Shown here piece by piece: positions 7,936 to 15,975 of a DNA stretch of 63,131 bases. Numbering within the stretch: the stretch's first letter is position 1; each line of letters opens with the position of its first letter. The notes under the pieces were generated by a model. That model was not told where the DNA came from. It was given only the letters and a program-made list of their open reading frames with translations, and ran no database searches. Both the position numbers and the translations under genes were made by a program. This DNA is from Pseudonocardia sulfidoxydans NBRC 16205 (GTDB taxonomy: Bacteria > Actinomycetota > Actinomycetes > Mycobacteriales > Pseudonocardiaceae), in NCBI RefSeq assembly GCF_007989085.1, contig NZ_BJVJ01000035.1:1-63131 (forward strand), read 5' to 3'.

Positions 7936-9132
7936 GTGAACCGCAGACGCGTCGCCTTCGTCGAGTTCCCGCCCGCGGGCGGGCTCTACCAGTTCAGCGC
8001 GCAGCTCGCCGCGGCGATGGCCGAGCGCGGCCACGAGGTCCACCTCTACACGGGGCCCCGTCCGGAACTGGTGCCGCAGCACCCCGACCTGCGGGTGCGG
8101 CCGGTGCTGCCGACGTGGCACCCGGCCGACCCGAAGAAGATCCACCCGCTGCTGCACAAGGTCCGCCGGGTCCTGCGCGCGGGACAGCTGGTCGTCGCGT
8201 GGGTCGTGCTGCTGGCGTTCCTGGCGCGCGACCGGCCGGGCACGGTGATCTGGTCGAACTGGCGTTACACGGTCGACGCGGTGGGTGTGCTCGCGGTGCG
8301 CCGGCTGCTCCGCCGGTCGCGGCTGGGGCTGATCTCGCACGAGCCGGTGCTGCACAACCAGCAGAACACCACGGTCGACCGCACCGGTCGCGTCCTCGAC
8401 CCGACGCTGGCGAAGGCGTGGACGTCGATGGACGTCGTCTTCGTGCTGGGCGAGGAGCCGCGCGCGCGGGTGCTGGAGCGCTGGAAGGTGACCTGCCCGG
8501 TCGTCGTCATCCCGCACGGCGACGAGAACGCCCTGCGTGGCGACGCACCGGTGCCCGACGTCGCCGACACCGGGCCCAACGTGCTGTTCTTCGGCACCTG
8601 GAGCGCCTACAAGGGCATCGACGTGCTGCTCGACGCGGTGCCCGCGATCAGGGCCGCGGTGCCCGATGCGAAGGTCGTCGTGGCGGGCGCGGTCTACGGG
8701 GTCGACCTGCCGGCGTTGCAGGCGCGCGCCGACGCGCTGGGCGTCGAGACCCATCCCGGCTACATCCCCGCCGAGCAGGTGCCGGTGCTGTTCGGGGCGG
8801 CCCGCGTGGTCGTGACGCCGTACAAGCGGGCGACGCAGAGCGGCGTGGTGCACCTGGCGTACACGTTCGAGCGCCCGGTGGTGGCGACGTCGGTGGGTGA
8901 GCTGCCCTCGGTCGTGCACGACGGGGAGACGGGCCTGCTGGTCCCGCCGGACGACGCGCCGGCGCTGGCCGCCGCCGTCGTGGAGCTGCTCACCGACGCC
9001 GAGCGGGCCCACAAGATGGGGCTGGTGGGGGCGCGGTGGCTGGCCGACGTGGCGTCGTGGGCCGCGGTCGCGGAGAAGATGGACGCGGGGCTCCTCGAGG
9101 CCGATGCGGCTCGGGCAGGTGCAGGGCGTTGA
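7936..9132 (+). CDS. GT4-family glycosyltransferase
   Basis: A 398-residue GT-B fold enzyme. The N-terminal domain opens with RRVAFVEFPPAGGLYQFSAQ and the C-terminal domain has VLFFGTWSAYKGIDVLLDA (donor-site loop), GYIPAEQVPVLFGAARVVVTPY and a GELPSVVHDGETGLLVPPDD segment, all typical of glycosyltransferase family 4 (retaining). It would transfer a sugar from an activated donor to the growing lipid-linked repeat unit at the inner membrane face. Start GTG 7936 is chosen because the protein begins right at the first beta strand. It is followed within 50 bp by a deacetylase gene and likely shares its transcript. Donor and acceptor cannot be inferred. Confidence 0.88.
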   Translation: MNRRRVAFVEFPPAGGLYQFSAQLAAAMAERGHEVHLYTGPRPELVPQHPDLRVRPVLPTWHPADPKKIHPLLHKVRRVLRAGQLVVAWVVLLAFLARDRPGTVIWSNWRYTVDAVGVLAVRRLLRRSRLGLISHEPVLHNQQNTTVDRTGRVLDPTLAKAWTSMDVVFVLGEEPRARVLERWKVTCPVVVIPHGDENALRGDAPVPDVADTGPNVLFFGTWSAYKGIDVLLDAVPAIRAAVPDAKVVVAGAVYGVDLPALQARADALGVETHPGYIPAEQVPVLFGAARVVVTPYKRATQSGVVHLAYTFERPVVATSVGELPSVVHDGETGLLVPPDDAPALAAAVVELLTDAERAHKMGLVGARWLADVASWAAVAEKMDAGLLEADAARAGAGR

Positions 9133-9181
9133 TCGTGATCACCGAGATCGGCCTCTCAGGATCCTGTGGCAGGGTCGAGCT

Positions 9182-9949
9182 GTGAGCATCCTGTGTTACC
9201 ACTCGGTCGTGCCGGGGTGGGACGACCCGGTGTCGGTCGAGCCGATCGACTTCGACGCGCAGTGCGCAGCACTGGCCCGTCGCGGTGGCGTCGTGTCGCT
9301 CGACAGTGTGCAGGCCCACGTCGCGTCGCACGGTGACGCGCCCGCAGGTGCCACGGTCCTCACGTTCGACGACGGCTTCGCCGACTACGTCGACCATGCG
9401 GTGCCGATCATGTCGCGGCACGGGCTGACGGCGTCGATGTACATCGTCGCGGGGTCGCTGCGCCCGGAGGGCGTGACGATCGACTGGATCACCGGCCTCG
9501 ACCCGGCCGACGCGCCGCCGCTGATGACGGCCGACCAGATCCGGGAGCTGCACGACCGCGGCTGGCACATCGGCAGCCACTCGATGGTCCACGCCGATCT
9601 GCCGACGTTGTCGGAGGCCGAGTGCCTGGCGGACCTGACGGAGAGCCGCGAGCTCCTGTCCGACCTGCTGGGCACGGCCGTGACCACGTTGGCCTACCCG
9701 TTCGGCCACCACGCCGAGCACGTGCGCCGGGCCGCACGCAAGGCGGGCTACGACATCGCGCTCGCCCTTCCGGACAGGCCCGAGCAGGGCGAGCGCTACG
9801 CCGTTCCGAGAACGGGCGTGTACCGGGGCAACCCGATGTGGAAGTTCCGCGTCAAGAATATGGGGCTGTACGCACGCGTCCGGACGTCGTCGGCCTACCA
9901 GCACGCCACGGGTGCGGCGAGCGCGTTGCGTTCCCGCATCGGCGCCTGA
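9182..9949 (+). CDS. Polysaccharide deacetylase (NodB-like, CE4)
   Basis: A 255-residue protein starting at GTG 9182 immediately before the SILCYHSVV strand, with agggtcgag upstream as a weak ribosome binding site. The NodB metal-site motifs are intact: TFDDGF (catalytic Asp63, metal Asp64) and SHSMVH (His133, His137), plus AYPFGHH as the third motif. Such enzymes remove N- or O-acetyl groups from glycans. There is no signal peptide, so it may act on the lipid-linked or nucleotide-bound precursor inside the cell, or be exported in some unusual way. The protein ends with a basic stretch. It lies between GT4 and a second deacetylase. Confidence 0.87.
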   Translation: MSILCYHSVVPGWDDPVSVEPIDFDAQCAALARRGGVVSLDSVQAHVASHGDAPAGATVLTFDDGFADYVDHAVPIMSRHGLTASMYIVAGSLRPEGVTIDWITGLDPADAPPLMTADQIRELHDRGWHIGSHSMVHADLPTLSEAECLADLTESRELLSDLLGTAVTTLAYPFGHHAEHVRRAARKAGYDIALALPDRPEQGERYAVPRTGVYRGNPMWKFRVKNMGLYARVRTSSAYQHATGAASALRSRIGA

Positions 9950-10133
9950 TCCGCGCCTTCTCCGAAACGAACCGACACTGTCGTCCGAACGTTCCGCAGG
10001 GGAACACTGTCCACACAATCGTTCCGAACCGCACGAATTCCACCACGAACCACCACACAGACGCACCGGTCACACCTCGCGCCCCTCCGTGGAGCCCGGT
10101 CGCGACTTCCGGACAGGAAGGACGCGCTGTCGC
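9950..10133. promoter_or_regulatory. Intergenic region with palindrome and direct repeats before the second deacetylase
   Basis: This 184-bp gap contains a perfect inverted repeat gttcc-N5-ggaac (9991-10005) flanked by two copies of acactgtc (9975-9982 and 10004-10011, 29 bp apart), in a segment that is less GC-rich than the surroundings. That looks like a regulator site or promoter for the deacetylase gene at 10134. The sequence gacaggaaggac just before the start codon supplies the ribosome binding site. Confidence 0.45.
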
Positions 10134-11117
10134 ATGTCCCGCACCGAACAGGCCGCCAAGCTCCTCCGGCTCACGAGGCTCGACGCCCTCGCCCGCCGCA
10201 CCTGGAGCGGCCTGCTGATCTTCAACTACCACCGGTTCGGCTCCGCAGGCCCGCACGACGACCCCGACCTCTACAGCGCGACGCTGGAGGACTTCGACAC
10301 CCACCTCGCCGAGCTGGCCGACCGGTTCGAGGTCGTCGCCGCCGGCAGCGCCGAGTGGAGCGACGACGCCCCGGCGCGACGGGTCGCGATCACGGTCGAC
10401 GACGGCTACCGCGACCAGGTCGGCGCGGCCGAGGTGCTGGCCCGGCGCGGCGTGACCGGCACGTTCTTCGTCTGCACCGGCTTCGTGGACACCCCGCGCC
10501 ACGCGTGGTGGGACGAGATCGCGTGGCTGACCGGGGGCGGGGCGTGCGACCTGCCGCCGTCGGAGTGGTTCCCCACCGGGCTCGACTCGGCGGGCATGTC
10601 CACGGTCGCGTTCCGCCGCCGGGTGAACCTCGCCTACAAGGCCCGCGCCGGCGAGTACGGGGAGAAGTTCCTCGACGACCTGGCCGACGCCGTCGGCCGC
10701 ACCCGCCTGACCGCCGACACCAGCGACCACTGGATGAGCTGGGACGACGTGCGCCGGGTGCGCGAGCTGGGCATGGAGGTCGGCGCCCACACGGTGACCC
10801 ACCCCGTGCTGGCGACGCTGCCGAAGCAGCGCCAGCACGACGAGGTCGCGACGTCGGTCGAGCGGCTCTCGGCCGAGCTGGCGGAGCCGGTCGACCTGTT
10901 CAGCTACCCCGTCGGGGCGCGGGCGAGCTTCGACGACGCGACGCGCGGGGTGCTCCGCGAGCTCGGTGTGCGGCGGGCGTTCAGCTTCTACGGCGGTGTC
11001 AACGGCCGTCGCCACGACGACATGTTCGACGTGCAGCGCGCCGGGGTGTACGCGGCGCACTCGACGCCGGTGGTGCGGGTGATGGCCGACCTGCCCCGGG
11101 TGCTCTGCAAGAACTAG
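10134..11117 (+). CDS. Second polysaccharide deacetylase (NodB-like, CE4)
   Basis: A 327-residue NodB-fold protein from ATG 10134, with aggaagga upstream. ITVDDGYRD gives the Asp pair (Asp89, Asp90), and GAHTVTHP near residues 216-223 gives the two metal-binding histidines. FSYPVG follows as the third motif. It is longer than the neighbour at 9182 because of an insert of about 60 residues (130-190) between the DD and HxxxH motifs, containing HAWWDEIAWLTGG, a pattern seen in deacetylases of exopolysaccharide loci. No signal peptide. Two non-identical deacetylases in a row suggest two acetylated sugars or sequential action. It has its own upstream regulatory-looking region. Confidence 0.87.
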   Translation: MSRTEQAAKLLRLTRLDALARRTWSGLLIFNYHRFGSAGPHDDPDLYSATLEDFDTHLAELADRFEVVAAGSAEWSDDAPARRVAITVDDGYRDQVGAAEVLARRGVTGTFFVCTGFVDTPRHAWWDEIAWLTGGGACDLPPSEWFPTGLDSAGMSTVAFRRRVNLAYKARAGEYGEKFLDDLADAVGRTRLTADTSDHWMSWDDVRRVRELGMEVGAHTVTHPVLATLPKQRQHDEVATSVERLSAELAEPVDLFSYPVGARASFDDATRGVLRELGVRRAFSFYGGVNGRRHDDMFDVQRAGVYAAHSTPVVRVMADLPRVLCKN

Positions 11118-11121
11118 AACC

Positions 11122-11177
11122 CGCGCGCAACCTCACGGTTCTCGGGCTGCCGGAACACGACAGTGAGGTTGCGCGCG
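11122..11177. terminator. Bidirectional hairpin between convergent deacetylase and GNAT genes
   Basis: A perfect 15-bp inverted repeat (11122-11136 against 11163-11177) encloses a 26-nt loop that itself can form a short imperfect stem. It starts 5 bp after the deacetylase stop and lies downstream of the GNAT gene end at 11248. A shared terminator is the simplest reading, although the loop is larger than usual. Confidence 0.6.
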
Positions 11178-11247
11178 AACCCGGAGCGGACCCCTACCCC
11201 GAGCGGCCCCTGCCCCGAGCGGCGCGCGACCCGGGGGACGCGGGCCG

Positions 11248-12309
11248 TCAGGTCCTTACGCGGGCCTTCACCGACCGCAGCGTCCGGCCCACCGGGCCCT
11301 CGTCGCGGGCCAGCGGCGCGAGCCCGGCGCGGACGACGCGCTTGGCCCGGCGCGGCAGCGACGACAGCGACGCCGCGTCGAGCGAGCCGGTGCGCACGAG
11401 GAGCTCGCCGGTGGCGGTCGCGTCCTTGTAGTCGTGCGCGCCGCGGCCGAGGTCGAGCTGGGTGACGCCGCGCCCGGCGGCCGCCTCGGCGATGGCGAGC
11501 AGCAGCAGGATGCCGGGCGAGTAGCGACCGAACTCGGCGTCGTAGGCGGGGAACCACCACGACAGCACGGTCTCGGAGTGCACCCCGAGGTGCGCGGCGA
11601 CGAGCTGGTCGCCCGCCCACAGCGCCGACACCGCGCCGGAGCATTCCGGGGCCTGCGACGCGGCGAGGGTGTGGGCGATCGACACGATGGCGGGGTCGGC
11701 GAAGCGGTCCCACTCCCCCAGCGCCGCGTACTGCCCGGACTTCCACTCCATGAGCCGGGCGAGGACCTTCGCGTCGTCGGTGTGGAACTCGAAGCGGATC
11801 TCGCCGACCTCGCGTTCGAGTTTGCGACGCTTGCGCCACGTCGACGCCAGCCACTTCTTCGACCGGGCCGAGATCGTCGTGAGGTAGTCGTCCCAGCCGG
11901 GCGAGAGGTCGAGCACGGGCGAGCGTTCGGTGTCGACGCGGTAGGCGCCTGCGGGCAGCAGGCCGTCGGCGAGGGTGTCGAAGTCCCAGCCGGCGAGGCC
12001 GTCGTGGGCGAGCAGCGCCGCCATGTCGACGGTGACGCCCGGCGCGAGGACCGGTCCTTCACTGTCGGCGAGCAGTGTGCCGACGGGCCGCGCCACCCGT
12101 CCGTGTCGTTCGTGGGCGAAGAAGCCGACGGTCGTCGCGGCGTCGTCGATGACCGTGACGCGGGTGTCGGGCCGCGCCGCACCGACCGCGACGGCGAACT
12201 CGGCGGACAGGAATGGGTTGCGCGGCAACGTTCCGGCGGCCCGCAGGGCCTGCCAGCGGGCGAGCTCGGGGGCGCCCAGTTCGCGTGGGTGGACCGTGGA
12301 GAACCGCAC
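11248..12309 (-). CDS. CelD/BcsL-like GNAT acyltransferase (Acetyltransf_6 type)
   Basis: A 353-residue protein from GTG 12309, with a good aggag ribosome binding site 10 bp upstream. Residues about 145-330 carry the double-GNAT (FemAB-like) signature: SARSKKWLASTWRKRRKLER, then YSPGILLLLAIAEAAAGRG and LDLGRGAHDYKDA. The last two are characteristic of the Acetyltransf_6 family that includes CelD/BcsL proteins of polysaccharide loci. It probably transfers an acyl (perhaps aminoacyl) group to an amine on the glycan or a precursor in the cytoplasm. The gene faces the two deacetylases, so free amines made by them could be its acceptors (inference). Substrate unknown. Confidence 0.83.
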   Translation of the reverse strand: MRFSTVHPRELGAPELARWQALRAAGTLPRNPFLSAEFAVAVGAARPDTRVTVIDDAATTVGFFAHERHGRVARPVGTLLADSEGPVLAPGVTVDMAALLAHDGLAGWDFDTLADGLLPAGAYRVDTERSPVLDLSPGWDDYLTTISARSKKWLASTWRKRRKLEREVGEIRFEFHTDDAKVLARLMEWKSGQYAALGEWDRFADPAIVSIAHTLAASQAPECSGAVSALWAGDQLVAAHLGVHSETVLSWWFPAYDAEFGRYSPGILLLLAIAEAAAGRGVTQLDLGRGAHDYKDATATGELLVRTGSLDAASLSSLPRRAKRVVRAGLAPLARDEGPVGRTLRSVKARVRT

Positions 12310-12432
12310 GCGACAAGCTCCTCGTTCGACGTCGGTGGGGGTGCTGGGAGTCTCGCACGGGTGACGCGCGGGCATGATGGCGCCCGGAGCCGGGTCGTCC
12401 GGGGACGTCGATCGGACAGGGGTGGGGTGCCG

Positions 12433-13794
12433 GTGCGCAAGCGGATCGTGCTGCTGACGGTGGCCGCCTCGACGGTCGCGATCCTGCTGTTCGTGCTGCC
12501 GCTCGCGGTCGTCGCGATGCGGTTCTACACGCGTATCGAGTTCGCCGAGCTGGAGAGCCGCGCGCACACCGTCGTCGACCGGATTTCCGACACGGTCCGT
12601 GACGGTGGTGTCCCCCCGCCGCGGCAGCTGCACGTCGGTGACGACGACACCGGTGCCGCTCTGTACGGGCCCGACTCGGTCCGGCTGGTCGGCGACGGCC
12701 CGCCGATGGGCGAGTGGCTCGTCGACGACACGATCCACAGCGGCGAGGTCCACGAGGGCGACGTCGACGGTGACCTCGTGGTGGCGGTGCCGATCATCGA
12801 GGACGGCGAGGCCGTCGCGGTGGTGCGGGCGGCGACGTCGAGCGGGGACGCCGCGTCGCGGATCGCGACGCGCTGGGTCGAGATGTTCGGTCTGGCCGTG
12901 GTCGCGCTGATCGCGACGTGGGCGTTCGCCCGCTACCAGGCGAGGCGCCTCGCCGACCCGGTCGAGGAGCTGGCCCGCGACGCGGAACGCCTGGGCGACG
13001 GCGACTTCAGCGTCGAGGAGCGGACCGTCGGCATCCCGGAGGTCGACGAGGTGCGCACCGCGCTGAACGCGACGGCGTCGCGGCTCGACGCGCTGATCGC
13101 GCGCGAGCGTGCCTTCTCCGCGGAGGCCTCCCACCAGCTGCGCACCCCGCTCACCGGTCTGCAGCTGCGGCTGGAGGCGGCGTTGCGCACCCCGGGCAGC
13201 GACCACACGGCGGCGATCCGGGCGAGTCTCGCCGAGGTCGACCGTCTGGAGCGCACGATCGCCGATCTGCTGGCGCTGGCCCGCGGCACCCGCCAGCGCG
13301 GCGTGCTCGACCTCGACGCGCTGCTGCTGGAGGTGGGGCAGGTGTGGGGGCCGCGCCTGGGCAGCCAGTCGCGCACGTTGTCGTTCGCCGTCGAGCCCTC
13401 GATCCCGCCGACGGAGGCGTCGACCGCCGCGATCCGCCAGGTCTTCACCGTGCTGTTGAGCAACGCCGTCGAGCACGGCGTCGGTGGGGTGACCGTGGGG
13501 GTGCGCGACATCGGCGAGGCCGTCGCGATCGACGTCGCCGACGAGGGCCGGGTGACCCACGGCCCGGACCTGTTCGAGCGCCGTGAGCCCGACTCCGACG
13601 GGCACGGCATCGGCCTGGCGCTGGCGCGGCGGCTGGTCGAGGCGGAGAGCGGGCGACTCCAGCTGACCAGCGCCGACCCGACCCGGCTCACCGTCTTCCT
13701 GCCCATCGTCACCCCTGCTGTCGACGACGCCGCCCCTCCCGCGCCCCCTCCCGTGGCGGAGGTCCCCGACGAGGCACCGGCCTCCCGCCCGTAA
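12433..13794 (+). CDS. Sensor histidine kinase of a two-component system
   Basis: A 453-residue membrane kinase. A first transmembrane helix at about residues 5-30, an outer sensor loop of about 105 residues rich in Asp/Glu/Gly, a second helix near 150-165, a HAMP linker, then the phospho-acceptor domain with SHQLRTPL (His234) and a compact ATPase domain with the N-box LLSNAVEHG and the G2 box GHGIGLALARRL. The G1 region reads DEGRVTHG instead of the usual DxGxG. The start is GTG 12433; an in-frame GTG at 12427 is equally possible. A Pro/Ala-rich tail follows. The kinase is encoded before its regulator, 10 bp apart. It may control the surrounding glycan genes, which is inference from location only. 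Confidence 0.88.
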   Translation: MRKRIVLLTVAASTVAILLFVLPLAVVAMRFYTRIEFAELESRAHTVVDRISDTVRDGGVPPPRQLHVGDDDTGAALYGPDSVRLVGDGPPMGEWLVDDTIHSGEVHEGDVDGDLVVAVPIIEDGEAVAVVRAATSSGDAASRIATRWVEMFGLAVVALIATWAFARYQARRLADPVEELARDAERLGDGDFSVEERTVGIPEVDEVRTALNATASRLDALIARERAFSAEASHQLRTPLTGLQLRLEAALRTPGSDHTAAIRASLAEVDRLERTIADLLALARGTRQRGVLDLDALLLEVGQVWGPRLGSQSRTLSFAVEPSIPPTEASTAAIRQVFTVLLSNAVEHGVGGVTVGVRDIGEAVAIDVADEGRVTHGPDLFERREPDSDGHGIGLALARRLVEAESGRLQLTSADPTRLTVFLPIVTPAVDDAAPPAPPPVAEVPDEAPASRP

Positions 13795-13804
13795 CCTGAC
13801 CGCC

Positions 13805-14494
13805 GTGGCCCAACTGCTGCTCGTCGAGGACGACGCGACGATCGGGAACGTGCTGCAGGCCAGCCTGGCGTCGTCGGGGCACGAGGTGACCTGGCACTGC
13901 GAGGGCCGGCCCGCGATCGAGTTCGCGACGACCGCCCAGGTCGACCTGGTGCTGCTCGACCTCGGTCTGCCCGACATCGACGGCATCGACGTGTGCCGCC
14001 GGGTCCGTGCGGTCCAGCCGGGCTGCGTGATCGTGATGCTGACGGCGCGGCACGAGGAGATGGACGTCGTCGTCGGGCTCGAGGCGGGTGCCGACGACTA
14101 TCTGATCAAGCCGATCCGGCTCGGTGAGCTGCTGGCCCGGGTCCGGGCGCACCTGCGCCGGGTCGTCGCCGCGGGGTCCGACGAGACGCAGGTGATCGGC
14201 GACCTCGTCGTCGACGCGGGGCGCCGGCGGGTCACGGTGGCGGGCGAGGAGATCGCGTTGCGCACCAAGGAGTTCGACCTGCTGGCCCGGTTGGCGGCCG
14301 AGCCGGGGGTGGCGTTGAGCCGCAACCAGCTGATGGCCGACGTGTGGGACACCAACTGGTTCGGCTCCACGAAGACGCTCGACGTCCACGTCGCGGCGTT
14401 GCGCCGCAAGCTGGAGTCGGCCACGGATGCCGCAGCTCGGGTGCCGCAGATCGTGACCCTGCGTGGCTTCGGCTACCGCCTCGAAGAGACCTGA
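13805..14494 (+). CDS. OmpR/PhoB-family response regulator
   Basis: A 229-residue regulator. The receiver domain has the acidic pocket ED at 8-10, phospho-acceptor Asp52 in LLDLGLPD, the Thr in MLTAR and Lys102 in LIKPIRLGEL. The DNA-binding winged helix (about residues 130-227) ends with DVHVAALRRKLE and GFGYRLEE, typical of the OmpR family. It starts at GTG 13805, 10 bp after the kinase stop, and is surely its partner. Target sites cannot be assigned. Confidence 0.92.
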   Translation: MAQLLLVEDDATIGNVLQASLASSGHEVTWHCEGRPAIEFATTAQVDLVLLDLGLPDIDGIDVCRRVRAVQPGCVIVMLTARHEEMDVVVGLEAGADDYLIKPIRLGELLARVRAHLRRVVAAGSDETQVIGDLVVDAGRRRVTVAGEEIALRTKEFDLLARLAAEPGVALSRNQLMADVWDTNWFGSTKTLDVHVAALRRKLESATDAAARVPQIVTLRGFGYRLEET

Positions 14495-14557
14495 TCCGCC
14501 GACTGGACGAACCGGGCAGGCGGGGACGAACTGTGAGTTAGGAAACCCTTGCCCGAC

Positions 14558-14586
14558 GGTAGCGCTGACTTTGCCGAGCGCTAACC
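14558..14586. promoter_or_regulatory. Inverted repeat around agcgct before the second ATP-grasp gene
   Basis: The two arms ggt-agcgct (14558-14566) and agcgct-aacc (14577-14586) are inverted copies differing by one missing T, separated by 10 bp. The site lies between the response regulator stop and the ATP-grasp start, 23 bp before ATG 14609. It may be an operator (perhaps for the adjacent regulator) or a weak terminator. Confidence 0.4.
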
Positions 14587-14608
14587 CACCGGAGCCGAGA
14601 CTGGTCCC

Positions 14609-15796
14609 ATGACCGCGACGCTCCCCGTCCCCGCCCCGACCGCCACCGTTCCCGCCTCGCGTCGGCAGCGGATCCTGGTGACCGGGGTCGAGCACGCCGG
14701 CGGCCTCGCGGCGCTGCGCGGGCTGGCCGCCGCCGGGTACGAGCCGTGGGCGGCGACCGACGACACCGCGTCCTACGGCGCCGTCTCCCGCGCGGCGGGC
14801 GGCGTGGTCGAGGTCGCCGACGCACGACTGGACGGCGATAAGTTCGCGCGCGACCTCGTCGAGGCCGCCGCCCGCATCGGGGCGGTCGCCGTCCTGCCGG
14901 GCACGGAGGCCGCCCTCCTCGCGCTCGGCCGCCACCGCCACCTGTTCCCCGCCGACGTCGCCGTCGGCGCCCCCGACGTCGACGACACCGTCGCGGCGCT
15001 CGACAAGGACGCCTTGGCCGGGCTGGCCGCGCGTGCCGGGTTCCGCACGCCGCCGACGCTGCGGCTGGCGGTCGCCGACGTCGCGGCCGCCGACGTCACG
15101 TTCCCCGTCGTCGTGAAGCCGGTGCGCTCCGAGCTCGTCACCGAGGACGGCCTCGCCCGCTTCGAGGTGACGCGTGCCGCCAACGCCGCCGAGCTCACCG
15201 CGACGCTGGCCGCGCTGCCCGGCCGCGAGGGCCTGGTCCAGCCGTACCTCACAGGGCGCATCCGCACCGTCAACGGTGTCGCCTGGAAGGGCGAGACCCT
15301 CACGACGGTCCACAAGCTCGCCGAACGCACCTGGCCGGCCGACTGCGGTGTCGTCACCTGGGCCGAGACCGTCGAGCGCGACCCGGGTCTCGACGTCGCC
15401 GCCCGCGCCCTGATGGCCGAGCTCGGCTGGAGCGGGCTGTTCAACCTGCAGCTGATCGAGTCGGCCGGCCACCACTACCTGATCGACGTGAACCCGCGGA
15501 TGTACCACTCGCTGGGGCTCGCGGTCGCCGCCGGGGTGAACCTGCCCGCGATGTGGACGGCGCTGCTGCTGGGCGAGCGTCCCGAGGTCGTCGAGTTCAC
15601 CCGTGGTGTGCGCTTCCGCTCGGAGGAGGACGTCCGCAGCCTGTGGGCGATGTTCCGGTCCGGGCGCCGCGGCGCGGCGATCCGCGGCCTGCTCCCGCAC
15701 GCGCGCACGACGCATGCGGTGCTGTCGGTGTCCGACCCGGCGCCGCTGCTCGGGGTGCTCCGCCGCGCACAGCGCGTGCTGACGCACCGTAGCTGA
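14609..15796 (+). CDS. ATP-grasp protein (carboxylate-amine ligase type)
   Basis: A 395-residue protein. After about 20 disordered residues comes a Rossmann-like domain (RILVTGVEHAGGLAALRGL), then a segment with LDKDALAGLAARAGF (the typical linker before the ATP-grasp domain), FPVVVKPVRSE (ATP-binding lysine), EGLVQPYLTG and the metal-binding region NLQLIESAGHHYLIDVNPRMYHS, whose D-x-N-P-R pattern is the classic ATP-grasp Mg site. It is distantly similar in layout to the ATP-grasp gene at 6440-7702 but clearly not a recent copy. It may ligate an amino acid or other carboxylate to a glycan component; the substrate is unknown. It ends in a terminator and may be transcribed alone. Confidence 0.85.
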   Translation: MTATLPVPAPTATVPASRRQRILVTGVEHAGGLAALRGLAAAGYEPWAATDDTASYGAVSRAAGGVVEVADARLDGDKFARDLVEAAARIGAVAVLPGTEAALLALGRHRHLFPADVAVGAPDVDDTVAALDKDALAGLAARAGFRTPPTLRLAVADVAAADVTFPVVVKPVRSELVTEDGLARFEVTRAANAAELTATLAALPGREGLVQPYLTGRIRTVNGVAWKGETLTTVHKLAERTWPADCGVVTWAETVERDPGLDVAARALMAELGWSGLFNLQLIESAGHHYLIDVNPRMYHSLGLAVAAGVNLPAMWTALLLGERPEVVEFTRGVRFRSEEDVRSLWAMFRSGRRGAAIRGLLPHARTTHAVLSVSDPAPLLGVLRRAQRVLTHRS

Positions 15797-15806
15797 CCCC
15801 GGAGGA

Positions 15807-15832
15807 GCGGGAGTCACACGAGTCACTCCCGC
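15807..15832 (+). terminator. Hairpin after the second ATP-grasp gene
   Basis: An 8-bp perfect stem gcgggagt/actcccgc (15807-15814 against 15825-15832) with a 10-nt loop, 11 bp after the stop codon and followed by tcttaac. A plausible intrinsic terminator. Confidence 0.6.
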
Positions 15833-15975
15833 CTCTTAACACGACTGGGTCCTCTGTTGTCTACGGCTTCACCCTGAATGGTGATCTTCCGCGCGCAGCT
15901 TCGGCGTGGCGTGACGGATGTGGCTAGCGTCCCGACGTCACCGCCACTCCATCGGATAGATCGGCCGAGGCACCC

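Noticed and set aside
11434..12432. Plus-strand frame upstream of the histidine kinase that would add more than 300 residues
   Set aside because: Antisense to the GNAT gene; no domain; the kinase begins with a normal basic-plus-hydrophobic N-terminus at 12433.
12310..13986. Minus-strand extension of the GNAT protein (912 codons in total)
   Set aside because: The extension is an antisense shadow of the kinase; a good ribosome binding site precedes GTG 12309.
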